Source: Mayfieldus sp963772265 | GTDB lineage: Bacteria > Actinomycetota > Thermoleophilia > Solirubrobacterales > 70-9 | Assembly: GCA_963772265.1 (NCBI GenBank) | Contig: CAVYWS010000002.1 | Location: forward strand, 186,001-250,000 | Length of the DNA: 64,000 nucleotides | Direction of reading: 5' to 3' | Shown here: piece after piece, positions 46,969-55,941 of the stretch | How positions within the stretch are numbered: position 1 is the first letter of the stretch | Layout: each line of letters opens with the position of its first letter | Notes under the pieces: model-generated | Told to the model about the DNA's origin: nothing | The model's database searches: none | What the model saw: the letters and a program-made list of their open reading frames with translations, nothing else | Made by a program: the position numbers and the translations under genes

Positions 46969-48492
46969 TCAGCAGCGCGTCGATGCGTCGGTGCCGCCGA
47001 GCACGCAGAGGGTCTCGCGCTCGATGTGCCAGCTCGCCTCGCTGAGGTCGAACAGGTAGGGAGGCACCCGGGTCGCGAGGCGGTCGTCGTACTCGTAGTC
47101 CTTGATGTAGCCGTGGGTGACCGTTGTGCCCGAGTGTGTGCCGACGGTGCCGCGGAAGTACTGGGCGATTACGCCCCTGACCTTCAGCGTCCCCAGCGTC
47201 GGGCCGCAGTTGTAGTTGTCGACGATGAACGAATGCTGGAGGGCGAGGATGGCCGCGTCGATCTCGATGTTGGACAGGGTCGTCTCGCACGAGTCGCTGT
47301 GCTTGACGCGAACGAAGTTCTTGGCCACCAGGCCGAGCATGGCGACGCCCTGGAGGGAGCTGGCGGTGAGGTCGTCCTCGACGATGATGTCGTTGGTCGC
47401 GGCGATCGTCATCGGCTGGTCGTACTGGCCCGACACGTAGACGTTTCCGCAGCCGCCAGTGAGCGAATAGTTGACGTTGTAGGGCGAATACGGGGGGTCC
47501 CAGCATCCGACCGAGGGGTTCGTCTCGACGTAGATGATCGGCGGCAGGTTGATGACGGTGTTGCTGAGGCCGGCGGCGGCGTTGGTGACCCTGGCGGTGT
47601 TTCCGCCCAGGAAGACGATTCGGGTCGGCCCCCGGTAGACGCCGTTGTTGGCGACGGCGTCGTCGCGAAGCGCGGTGTTGGCCGGGGGCAGATCGACCAG
47701 CGAGGCGTTCGGGACCCTGGTCCCCGGCCCGCCGGCGGTGCCGCTGCAGGATGGATAGCTGACCGGCGATCCCATCGACTTGATCTCGTCACCGGCGCTG
47801 CGGCCGAAGCTGGGGTTGCCGCAGGTCGCGAACTGGTCCTGGGTGAACATCGGGCCCTTCATGTTGTCGCCGCTGATGAACTGGATGTCGCAGCCGGAGT
47901 CGCGGCCCTGGCGGTGGAACTTCTCGCACTGGGAGCGATAGAAGGTCGGGTTGGACTGGGTGTTTGGATCGATCACCTCGTAGACCGTGTACCAGAGGAA
48001 GTCGAGGGGACTGTCGCGGCGAAAGCTGGCCACGATGCTGCGGGTCGAGTTCCTCGAGGTCCCGGTGAAGCGCATCCGGAAGGTGCCGGTGTTGTTGTCG
48101 ATCATCGTGCTGGCGTTGTTTGCCACGCACGCGGGCTTGCCGTTGGCGGGAACCGGCGCGTAGGAGTAATTGAGGTTGTCCGAGGTGGTCGAGCCCGGGA
48201 CCCGGGTGGAGGGCAGGGTGCGGCACTGGTCCCAGTAGTTCGGATCCTGCTTGAGGTGATAGAGGAACTCGTTCACGCCGGCGCGGGCTGCGTAATAGGC
48301 CCGCTTGCTGTCGAGATCGCGCTGGGTGTTGTTGATATCGCCCTGTGCGGCAACGAACGCCGTGGTGACCAGCAGCGCAGTGACCGCAAGCACACCCAGC
48401 GCGGCGATCATCGTGAAACCATCCTCCGAACTCAGTGTTCGCCGAATCCGGGCACGAGCGCAGCTGATGGCTTGTCCTGCGATCAGGCGCAT
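46969..48492 (-). CDS. PilX/GspK-type minor pilin-like protein
   Basis: The 507-residue protein has a prepilin-like N-terminus: SSEDG then FTMIAALGVLAVTALLVTTAF, cleaved after Gly25. The fifth mature residue is Ala where pilins carry Glu, a trait of GspK and PilX-like tip subunits. The large mature domain is rich in Asn, Thr, Gly and Cys (several possible disulfides) and probably beta-rich. Its start overlaps the end of the preceding PilW-like gene by 10 nt. It is the last gene of the pilus locus on this strand. Confidence 0.8.
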   Translation of the reverse strand: MRLIAGQAISCARARIRRTLSSEDGFTMIAALGVLAVTALLVTTAFVAAQGDINNTQRDLDSKRAYYAARAGVNEFLYHLKQDPNYWDQCRTLPSTRVPGSTTSDNLNYSYAPVPANGKPACVANNASTMIDNNTGTFRMRFTGTSRNSTRSIVASFRRDSPLDFLWYTVYEVIDPNTQSNPTFYRSQCEKFHRQGRDSGCDIQFISGDNMKGPMFTQDQFATCGNPSFGRSAGDEIKSMGSPVSYPSCSGTAGGPGTRVPNASLVDLPPANTALRDDAVANNGVYRGPTRIVFLGGNTARVTNAAAGLSNTVINLPPIIYVETNPSVGCWDPPYSPYNVNYSLTGGCGNVYVSGQYDQPMTIAATNDIIVEDDLTASSLQGVAMLGLVAKNFVRVKHSDSCETTLSNIEIDAAILALQHSFIVDNYNCGPTLGTLKVRGVIAQYFRGTVGTHSGTTVTHGYIKDYEYDDRLATRVPPYLFDLSEASWHIERETLCVLGGTDASTRC

Positions 48493-49355
48493 GGCGAGAG
48501 GTCCGGCGCTGGAGTGCCTCCGGCATGATTCGCGACCGGGGTCAGACGCATGTTGGCGAGGTCGGTGACGACGGCCGCGGCGCCGAAGGCGTCAGGGTTC
48601 ACGTCCTTGCCGCGACTCGGAAACACGTTGAGGGTGATGAGGACGGCCGCGGCGCGGCTGGGGTCGCCTGAGTAGCTCTGGTCGTCCAGCGGGGTGGTCA
48701 GCGCGAGTGGTGAGTTGGCGGGGACGGTGCCTCCCGCCGGCGAGCCGTTGAGGGTCGCTCCGCTCGGCAGCTTGGTCTGGTTGTCGAGCAGCAGCATGCT
48801 GTACTCGTTGCCGGATTGATCCAGATAGGGCGTGCTGCCGGACTTCGGCGTCTCGTAGGCGAAGTACTTGAAGACCGGCGTGCTGCCGTCCCGACCGACG
48901 CTGTCGAGCAGCGTGGTGGTGCGCAGAAGCGTCGCGGGGGTCCAGCCGGTGGCGCTGCCGGTGGCCGAATACTCGCGCTCGACAAGCGTCCCGCGAGTCC
49001 CATTGGGAGTGAATGTGATCTCGCGCCAGACCGGGGTGACCGTCGCCGCCGACCCGTAGCCGCTGAGGAACTTCAGGGTGTTGGCATCGCTCGTGTCCTG
49101 GATCGGAGCTGTCGAGCCGCCGACGCAGCTGGAGTCCAGCTCCTGCTCGATTTTCGCCAGCGTCGTGCGCGCCTGCTGGGTTGCGTCGACCTGGCTGACG
49201 ATCCTGTTGGTCTGGTGAAGGGTGACGTCGAGGATCGCGAACAGCGCACTGAACACGATCAGGCCGGCCACCATTCCGACCAGCAGCTCGATCAGGGTGA
49301 ATCCGCGCTCGTCACCCAGGCGCTCCGTTCCAGCTTGCGGGCGTCGGGTCAACAT
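48483..49355 (-). CDS. PilW-type minor prepilin
   Basis: MLTRRPQAGTERLGDERG is followed by FTLIELLVGMVAGLIVFSAL, the canonical prepilin cleavage site (after Gly18) with Glu5. The domain of about 270 residues is beta-rich with two or more Cys. I choose ATG 49355, which overlaps the stop of the upstream PilV-like gene (ATGTTGA); an in-frame start at 49370 would lengthen the leader by five residues. It likely forms the pilus tip with its neighbours. Confidence 0.85.
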   Translation of the reverse strand: MLTRRPQAGTERLGDERGFTLIELLVGMVAGLIVFSALFAILDVTLHQTNRIVSQVDATQQARTTLAKIEQELDSSCVGGSTAPIQDTSDANTLKFLSGYGSAATVTPVWREITFTPNGTRGTLVEREYSATGSATGWTPATLLRTTTLLDSVGRDGSTPVFKYFAYETPKSGSTPYLDQSGNEYSMLLLDNQTKLPSGATLNGSPAGGTVPANSPLALTTPLDDQSYSGDPSRAAAVLITLNVFPSRGKDVNPDAFGAAAVVTDLANMRLTPVANHAGGTPAPDLSPCA

Positions 49356-50776
49356 GTGCCCACGTTCCACCCCGACGTGGAGTCGATCGTGACGTTCATC
49401 GTGGTGCCCTGGGTGAAGTTGTCGTTGGCTGTGCGGGGGAAGGCAAAGGAAAACGGCGAGGTCCGGTACGAGGAGGCCGGGCCGGTTCCGTCAGGGTCGT
49501 AGTCAGCGCACACGATGTACCTGTCGGTGCTGGGGGCAAATGGCTGGCCGGGGTAGTTGAGCTGACCGAGCGGGCTCATCGGGTCCCCCGGCCTCACTTC
49601 CGGCGACCACGTTTGGTTGCAGGCATCGGTGAGCTCGATGTGGCTGGGAGTGACGCGGGTCGTGCTGGTCCAGGTCTTGTAGGAAACGTTGATGATCAGC
49701 GCAGGCAGCTTGATCGGCGGATTCACCGCCGACCCGACGTTCGAGAGGACGGCGGTGGAGCCGGGATTCACAGTCGCGAAGGACAGGTTGGACGGCGGCT
49801 TGGCGTCGATACAGCGACCGCCCCAAACCGTCCAGTTGTTGGTGTAGTTGCCCGCAACCGCGAACGGGAACAGGGTGAGGTTCGTGGGATGCGTGAGGAT
49901 GCTCGCCGAGCCGTTGGCGGCGGTGGCCGTCCTGTTCTGCGAGACCCCGTTGTAGGCGTCGAGGTTGTACCAGGACAGGGCCGGCGCTCGCTGGTTTGTG
50001 TAGGTCGTGGTGCCGACCTGGGTGCTGAAGCGGGCGTCGATCGCGCCGGCCTGTCCGAGGGCGTCGAGCTGAGGGATCGCGGTGTCGCTGGTCGTGGCTC
50101 TGGCCTGAGCGGTGACCGAGCTGTTCCCATCATGATCGATGTAGCCGGCCTTCGAGGCGGTGATCGTGTAGTCGCCGGTCTGCACCGCGGGCAAGATCGC
50201 GCAGCCGTCACTGCCGGTCGTGAGGGAGAACCGTTCCGGGCCGTCGACCGTGAGCGCCGCGCCCGGAACACCATTGCCGTTCTCATCGGGGACGCGGATC
50301 AACATCGTGCCGCCGATCGGGGGTGTGATGATGCTCTGGGCGACGACCGGGGGGCGTCTGTTGAGCGGCGGCCAATCGACCGTGGAAACCACCTTGATGT
50401 AGTCGGCGGCGGACTGGCCTCCGCAGCTGGTACCCCCTCCGGAGTGGGTCAGGAACTGCCCCGTCGAGTGGACTTGATAGTTCGTGCCATCGACTGTGAC
50501 GGGACGGGTCTCGTCCAGGCTGGCGAGCTGGAGGGACGACATTCCGCGCATCCGCTCCTGGTCCTGGTTCGCCAGTTCCTGGGCCTGTGAGCGATGGCGC
50601 AGATCGGCGCTCGACCGGCCGGCGGCATCGATTCCGGTCATCACCCCGCCCGCGATGAGGACGACGAGGACCGCGCTCATCACGACCTCGATGATCGTGA
50701 AGCCGTCCTCCGCCCGCGCGAGCAGGCGCAGGCGGTGGGTTGCTGCGTGCAAGATCCTGCGATGGAAGTTGTACAT
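49349..50776 (-). CDS. PilV-type minor prepilin with carboxypeptidase-regulatory-like domain
   Basis: Leader MYNFHRRILHAATHRLRLLA, then RAEDG and FTIIEVVMSAVLVVLIAGGV, cleaved after Gly25 with Glu at mature position 5. At about residues 165-225 a beta-sandwich unit is visible (DENGNGVPGAALTVDGPERF, then ILPAVQTGDYTITASKAGY), as in CarboxypepD_reg/transthyretin-like domains. The C-terminal half is long and Asn/Thr-rich with Cys pairs. At 475 residues it is unusually large for a PilV, suggesting a displayed adhesive tip. First of a three-gene minor pilin operon. Confidence 0.83.
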   Translation of the reverse strand: MYNFHRRILHAATHRLRLLARAEDGFTIIEVVMSAVLVVLIAGGVMTGIDAAGRSSADLRHRSQAQELANQDQERMRGMSSLQLASLDETRPVTVDGTNYQVHSTGQFLTHSGGGTSCGGQSAADYIKVVSTVDWPPLNRRPPVVAQSIITPPIGGTMLIRVPDENGNGVPGAALTVDGPERFSLTTGSDGCAILPAVQTGDYTITASKAGYIDHDGNSSVTAQARATTSDTAIPQLDALGQAGAIDARFSTQVGTTTYTNQRAPALSWYNLDAYNGVSQNRTATAANGSASILTHPTNLTLFPFAVAGNYTNNWTVWGGRCIDAKPPSNLSFATVNPGSTAVLSNVGSAVNPPIKLPALIINVSYKTWTSTTRVTPSHIELTDACNQTWSPEVRPGDPMSPLGQLNYPGQPFAPSTDRYIVCADYDPDGTGPASSYRTSPFSFAFPRTANDNFTQGTTMNVTIDSTSGWNVGTC

Positions 50777-50902
50777 GGGTCCGGTCCGGTTCCTCTTGGA
50801 GAGATCGGCATGCCTGGCGCTCGCCTTGAGAGACCGGTCCGGGATGGGTACGCCCCTGCACTACCGGGACGTCCCAAAATTTGGAAATGAACGGCTAGGC
50901 GC

Positions 50903-51250
50903 CTATGCCGCGGCGGGAACCTTTTCGCTGCCCTTGACCGGCAGCCAGCGGCGCCCGTAGGTGCGCATGTCGTCGATCAGCGGCACCAGGGCCTCGCCCT
51001 TCTCGGTCAAGGCATACTCGACCCGCGGCGGCACCTCTGGATAGGTATGGCGCTCGACGACTCCCTGCTCTTCGAGGGCGCGGAGGCGCAACGACAGGGT
51101 GCGGGGACTGATCCCCTCGAGCGAGCGCTCGAGCTCGCAAAAGCGCCTGCTGCCGTCGGAAAGATCACGGATCACCAGAAGGGTCCATTTGCCCGAGATG
51201 ATCTCGGCGGTTCGGCAGACTGGACAGGTGGCGTTGCTGATCGCGCTCAT
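50903..51250 (-). CDS. HxlR-family transcriptional regulator
   Basis: The 115-residue protein begins MSAISNATCPVCRTAEIISG. The Cys in the CPV segment is the usual HxlR redox- or effector-sensitive position. A winged helix follows (KWTLLVIRDLSDGSRRFCEL, GISPRTLSLRLRALEEQGVV, YALTEKGEAL). ATG 51250 is preferred to the longer 51283 frame because the family starts there. It lies inside the pilus locus on the same strand, between the PilP-like gene and the minor pilins. A CTTCAG-AAA-CTGAAG palindrome lies 56 bp upstream. Confidence 0.92.
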   Translation of the reverse strand: MSAISNATCPVCRTAEIISGKWTLLVIRDLSDGSRRFCELERSLEGISPRTLSLRLRALEEQGVVERHTYPEVPPRVEYALTEKGEALVPLIDDMRTYGRRWLPVKGSEKVPAAA

Positions 51251-51305
51251 GGACGGAAGACATCGGCGTCTTCCTCTCCTCACTTCAGCGAGTATAGCGC
51301 CGTGG

Positions 51306-51320
51306 CTTCAGAAACTGAAG
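51306..51320. promoter_or_regulatory. Palindrome upstream of hxlR
   Basis: CTTCAG, AAA, CTGAAG, a perfect six-base dyad; a further CTTCAG half lies at about 51284. It overlaps the last codons of the PilP-like gene. It could be the HxlR operator or a weak terminator. Confidence 0.45.
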
Positions 51321-52219
51321 TACTGCCAGCCGGCGTGCCGAGCCTCCGCTCCGTGCCGGCCAGCCTTGCGTCCAGCCGAGCCCCCGCCACCTGAACCGCC
51401 GCCGGATCCCTGGCCGTCCACCGACGGCGGATTGTTGCGAGCGATCAGGTCGAACTTGACCAGGTTGATCCGGTAGACGAGGCCATCGGTCCAGACCAGG
51501 TCCTCGTGCTGGCCTGGCTTCAGGGACAGCAACTGGCAGTAGGTGCCCGCGAACGTGCAGGTTCCGTCGCCGTCGAGCGAGCTGACCGCGGAGGAAACGA
51601 GGAAGACGGCGGTCTTGGGCTCGAATGCGGAGTTCGTGGTCACGCCCAGGAACGCCACCGCCGGAACCGATTTGCTCGGCAGCTGGTCCAAAGACCCGAC
51701 GCTGTCATGGACTTTCAGCTCTTCGCCCAGCTGGCCGCTGCGAACCTTGACGCGGTAGAAGTAGAACTTCGACTGAGTCTGGGGCTGCGGCTGGGAGGCG
51801 CTGCCACCGCTGGGGGCGGTGCTGCCGGTCGTGTCGGTCGGTGAGACAGTCGCGGTCGGCTGTCCCGCCGAGCTGGTGCCGGCGCTGCCGCTCGACTGAG
51901 CGTCGGCGGCCGGATTGGTCTTCGGCGTATCGAACAGCTGCACGAATGGATCCTTGGGCGAGTCCCCGGACAGCCTCTTGTGGTAGTCGCGCAGGCCGGG
52001 ATCAGAGACGACGACATCGGTCGCAGGTGCGTTGGAGCTCTTGGCGACTGCTGTCGGGGCAGGTGGGGCAGCCGGGGGAGCGCTCGTCGACTTGCTCGAG
52101 AGCGCAATTGGAACCACCGCCAGCCCAACGACCAGTACGAGCACCAGCGGCAGCAGGCGCCGGTCTCGCAGGTCGCGGTAGAGATCGGTCAGGAGCTGTG
52201 GGGACTGAAAGCTGCTCAT
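51308..52219 (-). CDS. PilP-like membrane-anchored pilus assembly protein
   Basis: The 303-residue protein has a cytosolic start, one membrane helix (LLPLVLVLVVGLAVVPIAL) and a long Ser/Thr/Pro/Ala linker. A C-terminal beta-rich domain holds FYFYRVKVRSGQLGEELKVH, then CTFAGTYCQLLSLKPGQHED with a likely disulfide. A Gly/Ser-rich basic tail ends it. Similarity to classical PilP is only by position (PilM-N-O-P order) and topology. The ATG overlaps the PilO stop (ATGA). There is no secretin in a Gram-positive cell, so it may contact the cell wall. Confidence 0.65.
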   Translation of the reverse strand: MSSFQSPQLLTDLYRDLRDRRLLPLVLVLVVGLAVVPIALSSKSTSAPPAAPPAPTAVAKSSNAPATDVVVSDPGLRDYHKRLSGDSPKDPFVQLFDTPKTNPAADAQSSGSAGTSSAGQPTATVSPTDTTGSTAPSGGSASQPQPQTQSKFYFYRVKVRSGQLGEELKVHDSVGSLDQLPSKSVPAVAFLGVTTNSAFEPKTAVFLVSSAVSSLDGDGTCTFAGTYCQLLSLKPGQHEDLVWTDGLVYRINLVKFDLIARNNPPSVDGQGSGGGSGGGGSAGRKAGRHGAEARHAGWQYFSF

Positions 52220-53016
52220 GGAGTCGGTGTGGTGGTCGACGCAAGCGCCGGCCCAGTCTCGGTGGCCCCCGCAGTCAGCCCCTGGTCAGCTGGGGTTACG
52301 TAGGTCGTGACCTGCAGCGTCGCCTTGACGACCGGATAGGGGAAGGCATCGTCGGCCGTCATCGTGAAGCCGTTGATCGTGACCAGGCGCCCGTCGGCGG
52401 CGATCGTCCCCTTGTGGGTACTGACGAGGCGATCGACGCCGGACATGAAGTCCGCGACCTCGAAGTAATTGCCGCGGAAGGTCAGCTGGTAGGGCAGCGT
52501 CGGCAGCCCCGCCGAGCCAACGGTGGCGCCAATCGGCAGGGCCGCCGCCGCGGTTTCGGTCGGTGGCGCCGCGGTGATGGAACCGGCCGTGGTCGTGGAC
52601 GGGGTGGACGTGGTGGACGCGGTCGTGCTCGAGGACGAGGCGGGCGGAGCCGCAGCAGCAGCAGCAGCCGCGCTGTCGGATGAGCCGCCACTGCTCAGCG
52701 TGATCGAGCGGAAATCGGCTCCCGAGTGCTCCGCGATCTTGTTCAGCTGGACGAGCATCGACGCTGTCTGGTCATCGACCGGGACCGCCTTGCCCATCAC
52801 CACGAGGCGCTGGTAGTCGTGGCGGAAATCCTTGCGGGCCTCGAATCCCGCCTGCGCTGCCGCTTGCTGCTCCTGGACGGAGCTCTGCAGGTCGGCGATC
52901 TGCGTTTCGAGCTTGCTCGCATCGTTCTGCTTGGGTGAGAGCACAAGCAGCCAGAACGCAACCACGGCCACGATCACCGGGATGACGAGCAGGATCGAGC
53001 GATCGTTGCTGCTCAT
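52216..53016 (-). CDS. pilO: Type IV pilus inner-membrane platform protein PilO
   Basis: One N-terminal membrane helix (ILLVIPVIVAVVAFWLLVLS) is followed by a coiled coil (ASKLETQIADLQSSVQEQQA) and a ferredoxin-like fold (LTFRGNYFEVADFMSGVDRL). This is the PilO pattern. A low-complexity Ala/Ser/Thr insert (about 120-160) is unusual. Start at ATG 53016, not the longer reading to 53157. It is in a pilM-pilN-pilO-pilP-like run. Confidence 0.85.
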   Translation of the reverse strand: MSSNDRSILLVIPVIVAVVAFWLLVLSPKQNDASKLETQIADLQSSVQEQQAAAQAGFEARKDFRHDYQRLVVMGKAVPVDDQTASMLVQLNKIAEHSGADFRSITLSSGGSSDSAAAAAAAAPPASSSSTTASTTSTPSTTTAGSITAAPPTETAAAALPIGATVGSAGLPTLPYQLTFRGNYFEVADFMSGVDRLVSTHKGTIAADGRLVTINGFTMTADDAFPYPVVKATLQVTTYVTPADQGLTAGATETGPALASTTTPTP

Positions 53017-53017
53017 C

Positions 53018-53794
53018 TCACGACCCTCCGGAGGTTGCGGTCGTGTCGGAGGCTGGGGTGGTCTCCGGCGTGGATGCCGGCGCCGGCGTCGTCGGAGCGC
53101 CCGGCGCCGGGGTCGCCCCAGGCACAGGGGGAGTGGGAACCGCATCGAAAGCGGCAACGATCTCGAACTGGGTGATGAAGTCGCGGGTGCGGCAATCTCC
53201 GCCCGATGCCCCGCCCTCCGTCGATGACCCTGTCGTCGTCCCGGACGGACGCTCCGACTTGCTCAGGCCGACCCGGGTGACGCCGTCGATGTCGCGCAGG
53301 GCTGACAGGAACCCGGCGACCGCGTCCTGGCCGGAGGCGCAACCTTTGAGGGTCAGCGAAGGAACGCCGGTCACCGTCGCACTTGCCGAGCCCGTGTCGG
53401 TTGAGGTGGTCGAGGCATCGCCCCCGACCGTGCCGGAAAGATCGGTCAGCCAGACGTCGCCGGGAATCACCAGGGCCAGCTCCCGCATCACCCGCTCCCA
53501 GTCGAAGCGGCTGTTGGCGAGGCTCTTGATCGTGGCGGTGCGCTGCTGCTCGACGGTGGCGAACTGGGCGAACGGGGCCAGCTCGGTGGCCCGCTGCTGA
53601 GCGGCGGCCTGCTGCTGCTGAAGGTCGGCTATCTGGGCCTTGCGGTCAGAGACCTTGTTGCTGGTGAGGACGAGCAGAGTGACGGCTGCCAGCGCCACCG
53701 CAAGGGATCCCACCAGCAGGTAGGCGATCGGCCCGGTGCGAACCTGGCCCTTGTCGCGGCGTTCCTCCGGGGGGATGAGGTTGACGGGTCGCAT
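53018..53794 (-). CDS. pilN: Type IV pilus assembly protein PilN
   Basis: The N-terminus MRPVNLIPPEERR contains the conserved PilM-binding NLIPPE motif. One membrane helix (IAYLLVGSLAVALAAVTLLV), a coiled coil (ADLQQQQAAAQQRATEL) and a PilN beta-alpha fold (LALVIPGDVWLTDLSG) follow. The C-terminal ~45 residues are a Pro/Thr/Ala tail, probably disordered. It follows pilM by 2 nt. Confidence 0.92.
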   Translation of the reverse strand: MRPVNLIPPEERRDKGQVRTGPIAYLLVGSLAVALAAVTLLVLTSNKVSDRKAQIADLQQQQAAAQQRATELAPFAQFATVEQQRTATIKSLANSRFDWERVMRELALVIPGDVWLTDLSGTVGGDASTTSTDTGSASATVTGVPSLTLKGCASGQDAVAGFLSALRDIDGVTRVGLSKSERPSGTTTGSSTEGGASGGDCRTRDFITQFEIVAAFDAVPTPPVPGATPAPGAPTTPAPASTPETTPASDTTATSGGS

Positions 53795-53796
53795 CG

Positions 53797-54882
53797 CTAA
53801 TCCTCCAGCGCCAACCCGTAGGAAACGGTGAGCCGGGCAGCGACATCGTCGCCGAGGCTCAATAGCGCTCTGGGCCTCTCGGTCGAGAAAGGCTGCCCGA
53901 GCCCGATCTGGAGGCGGTCGACGAGACCGGGGATCCGGCTCCCCGGGCCGGCGACGACCACCCGCTCGACCGGGGGTACGCCTTCCTGTGCGCCGTAGAA
54001 CTCGAGCGACAGCCGCAGCTCGTCGGCGAGCTTTGCCGCGCCCTCTTCAAGCACCTCCCGGCTTGCCGCAATGATCTCCGGCTCGCCTTCGATTTCGAGG
54101 GTCGGCTTTGCCAGTCCGACATGAACCATCCACTGTCGGGCGTGCTCCAGGGAGAGGGTGCGCCGCTCGGCAAGCTTCTGGGCGATGACTTCGACACCAA
54201 ACGGAGAGATCCGGGTAAATAGGCATGTCGAGCCGCGGGCAACCGCCAGGTTGGTGACATCGCCGAGGTGGCAATAGAGCACCGCCGGGAGGTAGCCGCC
54301 GTCGGCCGGTTCCGCCGAGTCCTGCGACGCCTCCACCATCTCGGTCGCCAGCGCGCGGATCATCGCGAAGGCGGAGAGATCGATGCCCACCGGCCGCAGG
54401 CCGGCACTCCGCACCGCGGACAACAGTGCTCCAACCATGTCGCGCCGCGCCGCCACGGCAACCACGTCCATACCGCGGGTTCCGTCATCGCCGGTGAAGC
54501 GGGCAACGACTTGGTAATCGATGATGGCCTGGTCAACGGGCATCGGCAGGTGCTCCTGGGCCTGAAATCGGACCGCGGTCCCGATCTCCTTCGGGTCCTC
54601 GATCAAGGGCAAGCGCAGTGTCCTGACCGCAACCCGCTGGTTGGCGACCCCCAGCCGGACCGTCTTCGAAAGCTTGTTCTCGGCGAACATCGCCCGCAGC
54701 GCCGCACCGAGGGCTTCGGGGTCGGCCACCTCGCCCTCCTTGATCAGGCCGCCTTCCAGCGGTGTGATGGCGACCTGCTGCACCTCGCGGGAGCCGTTGG
54801 AGGCGACCTGGGCAGCCGCCAGGCTGCCCGCCTCCACGTCGAGACCGACGATTGACTTGTCCTTGCTAGTGGAAAGCATCAC
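53797..54882 (-). CDS. pilM: Type IV pilus actin-like ATPase PilM
   Basis: The 361-residue cytosolic protein has an actin/FtsA fold: SIVGLDVEAGSLAAAQV (phosphate 1), VLYCHLGDVTNLAVARGST (phosphate 2) and VERVVVAGPGSRIPGLVDRL (adenosine). It binds the PilN N-terminus and links the platform to PilB. First gene of the pilMNO run; 121 bp of noncoding sequence separates it from the PilD gene. Confidence 0.93.
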   Translation of the reverse strand: MMLSTSKDKSIVGLDVEAGSLAAAQVASNGSREVQQVAITPLEGGLIKEGEVADPEALGAALRAMFAENKLSKTVRLGVANQRVAVRTLRLPLIEDPKEIGTAVRFQAQEHLPMPVDQAIIDYQVVARFTGDDGTRGMDVVAVAARRDMVGALLSAVRSAGLRPVGIDLSAFAMIRALATEMVEASQDSAEPADGGYLPAVLYCHLGDVTNLAVARGSTCLFTRISPFGVEVIAQKLAERRTLSLEHARQWMVHVGLAKPTLEIEGEPEIIAASREVLEEGAAKLADELRLSLEFYGAQEGVPPVERVVVAGPGSRIPGLVDRLQIGLGQPFSTERPRALLSLGDDVAARLTVSYGLALED

Positions 54883-55003
54883 TAATACGCCCGTCCAGGG
54901 ACTACGTCACCATCGGAAATATTCGACACAGGCTTGAGGGCTCCCGCCGGCTCCTGACCGTCTCCTTGCAACGGGCTTGCACCGTGGCTGCGGGGCGCCC
55001 CCG

Positions 55004-55768
55004 CTACCCGCTCAAGAACGTGCTCGAGTACCAGTCGATCAGCTGGTTGCCGGCCAGCAGGCCCACGATCCCTCCCAGGGCCAGAAAGGGGCCGAAGGGG
55101 ATGCCGCGCTTTCGCGCCCCGGCTCCCTCCCGCACCATCAGCCCCACCCCGAGCAGGGCGCCTGCGAGAAAGCCCGTGAGCATCGCCGGTGCGACCTCGC
55201 GGCCCAGGTATAGCCCCATCAGCGCCGCCAGCTTGACGTCTCCCATTCCCATCCCCTGCGGATAGACGAGCGCAACGAGCAGCAGCACTCCCCCGGCGGC
55301 GAGAGCCCCGATCAGGCGCTCCGGGAGGCTGCCGGGGTCGGCAAGCGCGGCGATTCCGACGCCGGCGACCGCTGAGGCGAGGAGGATTCGGTTGGGGATC
55401 ACCCTGCGCTCGAGGTCGGTCAGCGTGATCGCGGCAAGCGTCGCCACGAAGACCAGCCCCAGGACGAGCTGCGCCGGGTCGTCCCAGAGCACCAGCACGG
55501 TCGCCAGGAAGGCAATCCCCACCCCCAGCTCGAGCGCCGGGTAGGTGGCCGGGATCCGCTCCCGGCAATGGCGGCAGCGTCCCCGCAGCAGCAGCCAGGA
55601 GACGACCGGGATGTTGTCGCGGGCGGCGATCTGCTCGCCGCAGCCCGGACACCGGGAGCGCGGCGCAACGATCGAGAGCCCGCGCGGAACCCGGTGCGCG
55701 ACGACGCTGATGAAGCTGCCGGCGACGATGCCTCCCAGAAACGCGAGAGATGCTGCTGCGGCCATCAT
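55004..55768 (-). CDS. pilD: Prepilin peptidase/N-methyltransferase
   Basis: GSFISVVAHRVPRG opens the protein. The cytosolic loop has four Cys (CPGC, CRHC) as in the bifunctional enzyme. The catalytic Asp are in ITLTDLERRVIPNR and in GMGMGDVKLAALMG (GxGD). Eight hydrophobic stretches are visible. It cuts pilins before Phe and methylates the new N-terminus. At 254 aa it is full length. It lies between pilM and pilA. Confidence 0.95.
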   Translation of the reverse strand: MMAAAASLAFLGGIVAGSFISVVAHRVPRGLSIVAPRSRCPGCGEQIAARDNIPVVSWLLLRGRCRHCRERIPATYPALELGVGIAFLATVLVLWDDPAQLVLGLVFVATLAAITLTDLERRVIPNRILLASAVAGVGIAALADPGSLPERLIGALAAGGVLLLVALVYPQGMGMGDVKLAALMGLYLGREVAPAMLTGFLAGALLGVGLMVREGAGARKRGIPFGPFLALGGIVGLLAGNQLIDWYSSTFLSG

Positions 55769-55941
55769 CGGTTCAATCGTCGGGACTCGCGCATCGCTTC
55801 AGCGTAAGTTCGCCGCCGCCCGGAATTCTCCGCCGACCCCCGATCCCCCGCCGACTTGGCCTGAGATGCACGAGGGGCGAGCCCTGCGGGCCCGCCCCTC
55901 GACGCAAATGACGTTGGCCCTTGGGCCTCGTCAGGCTGGGG

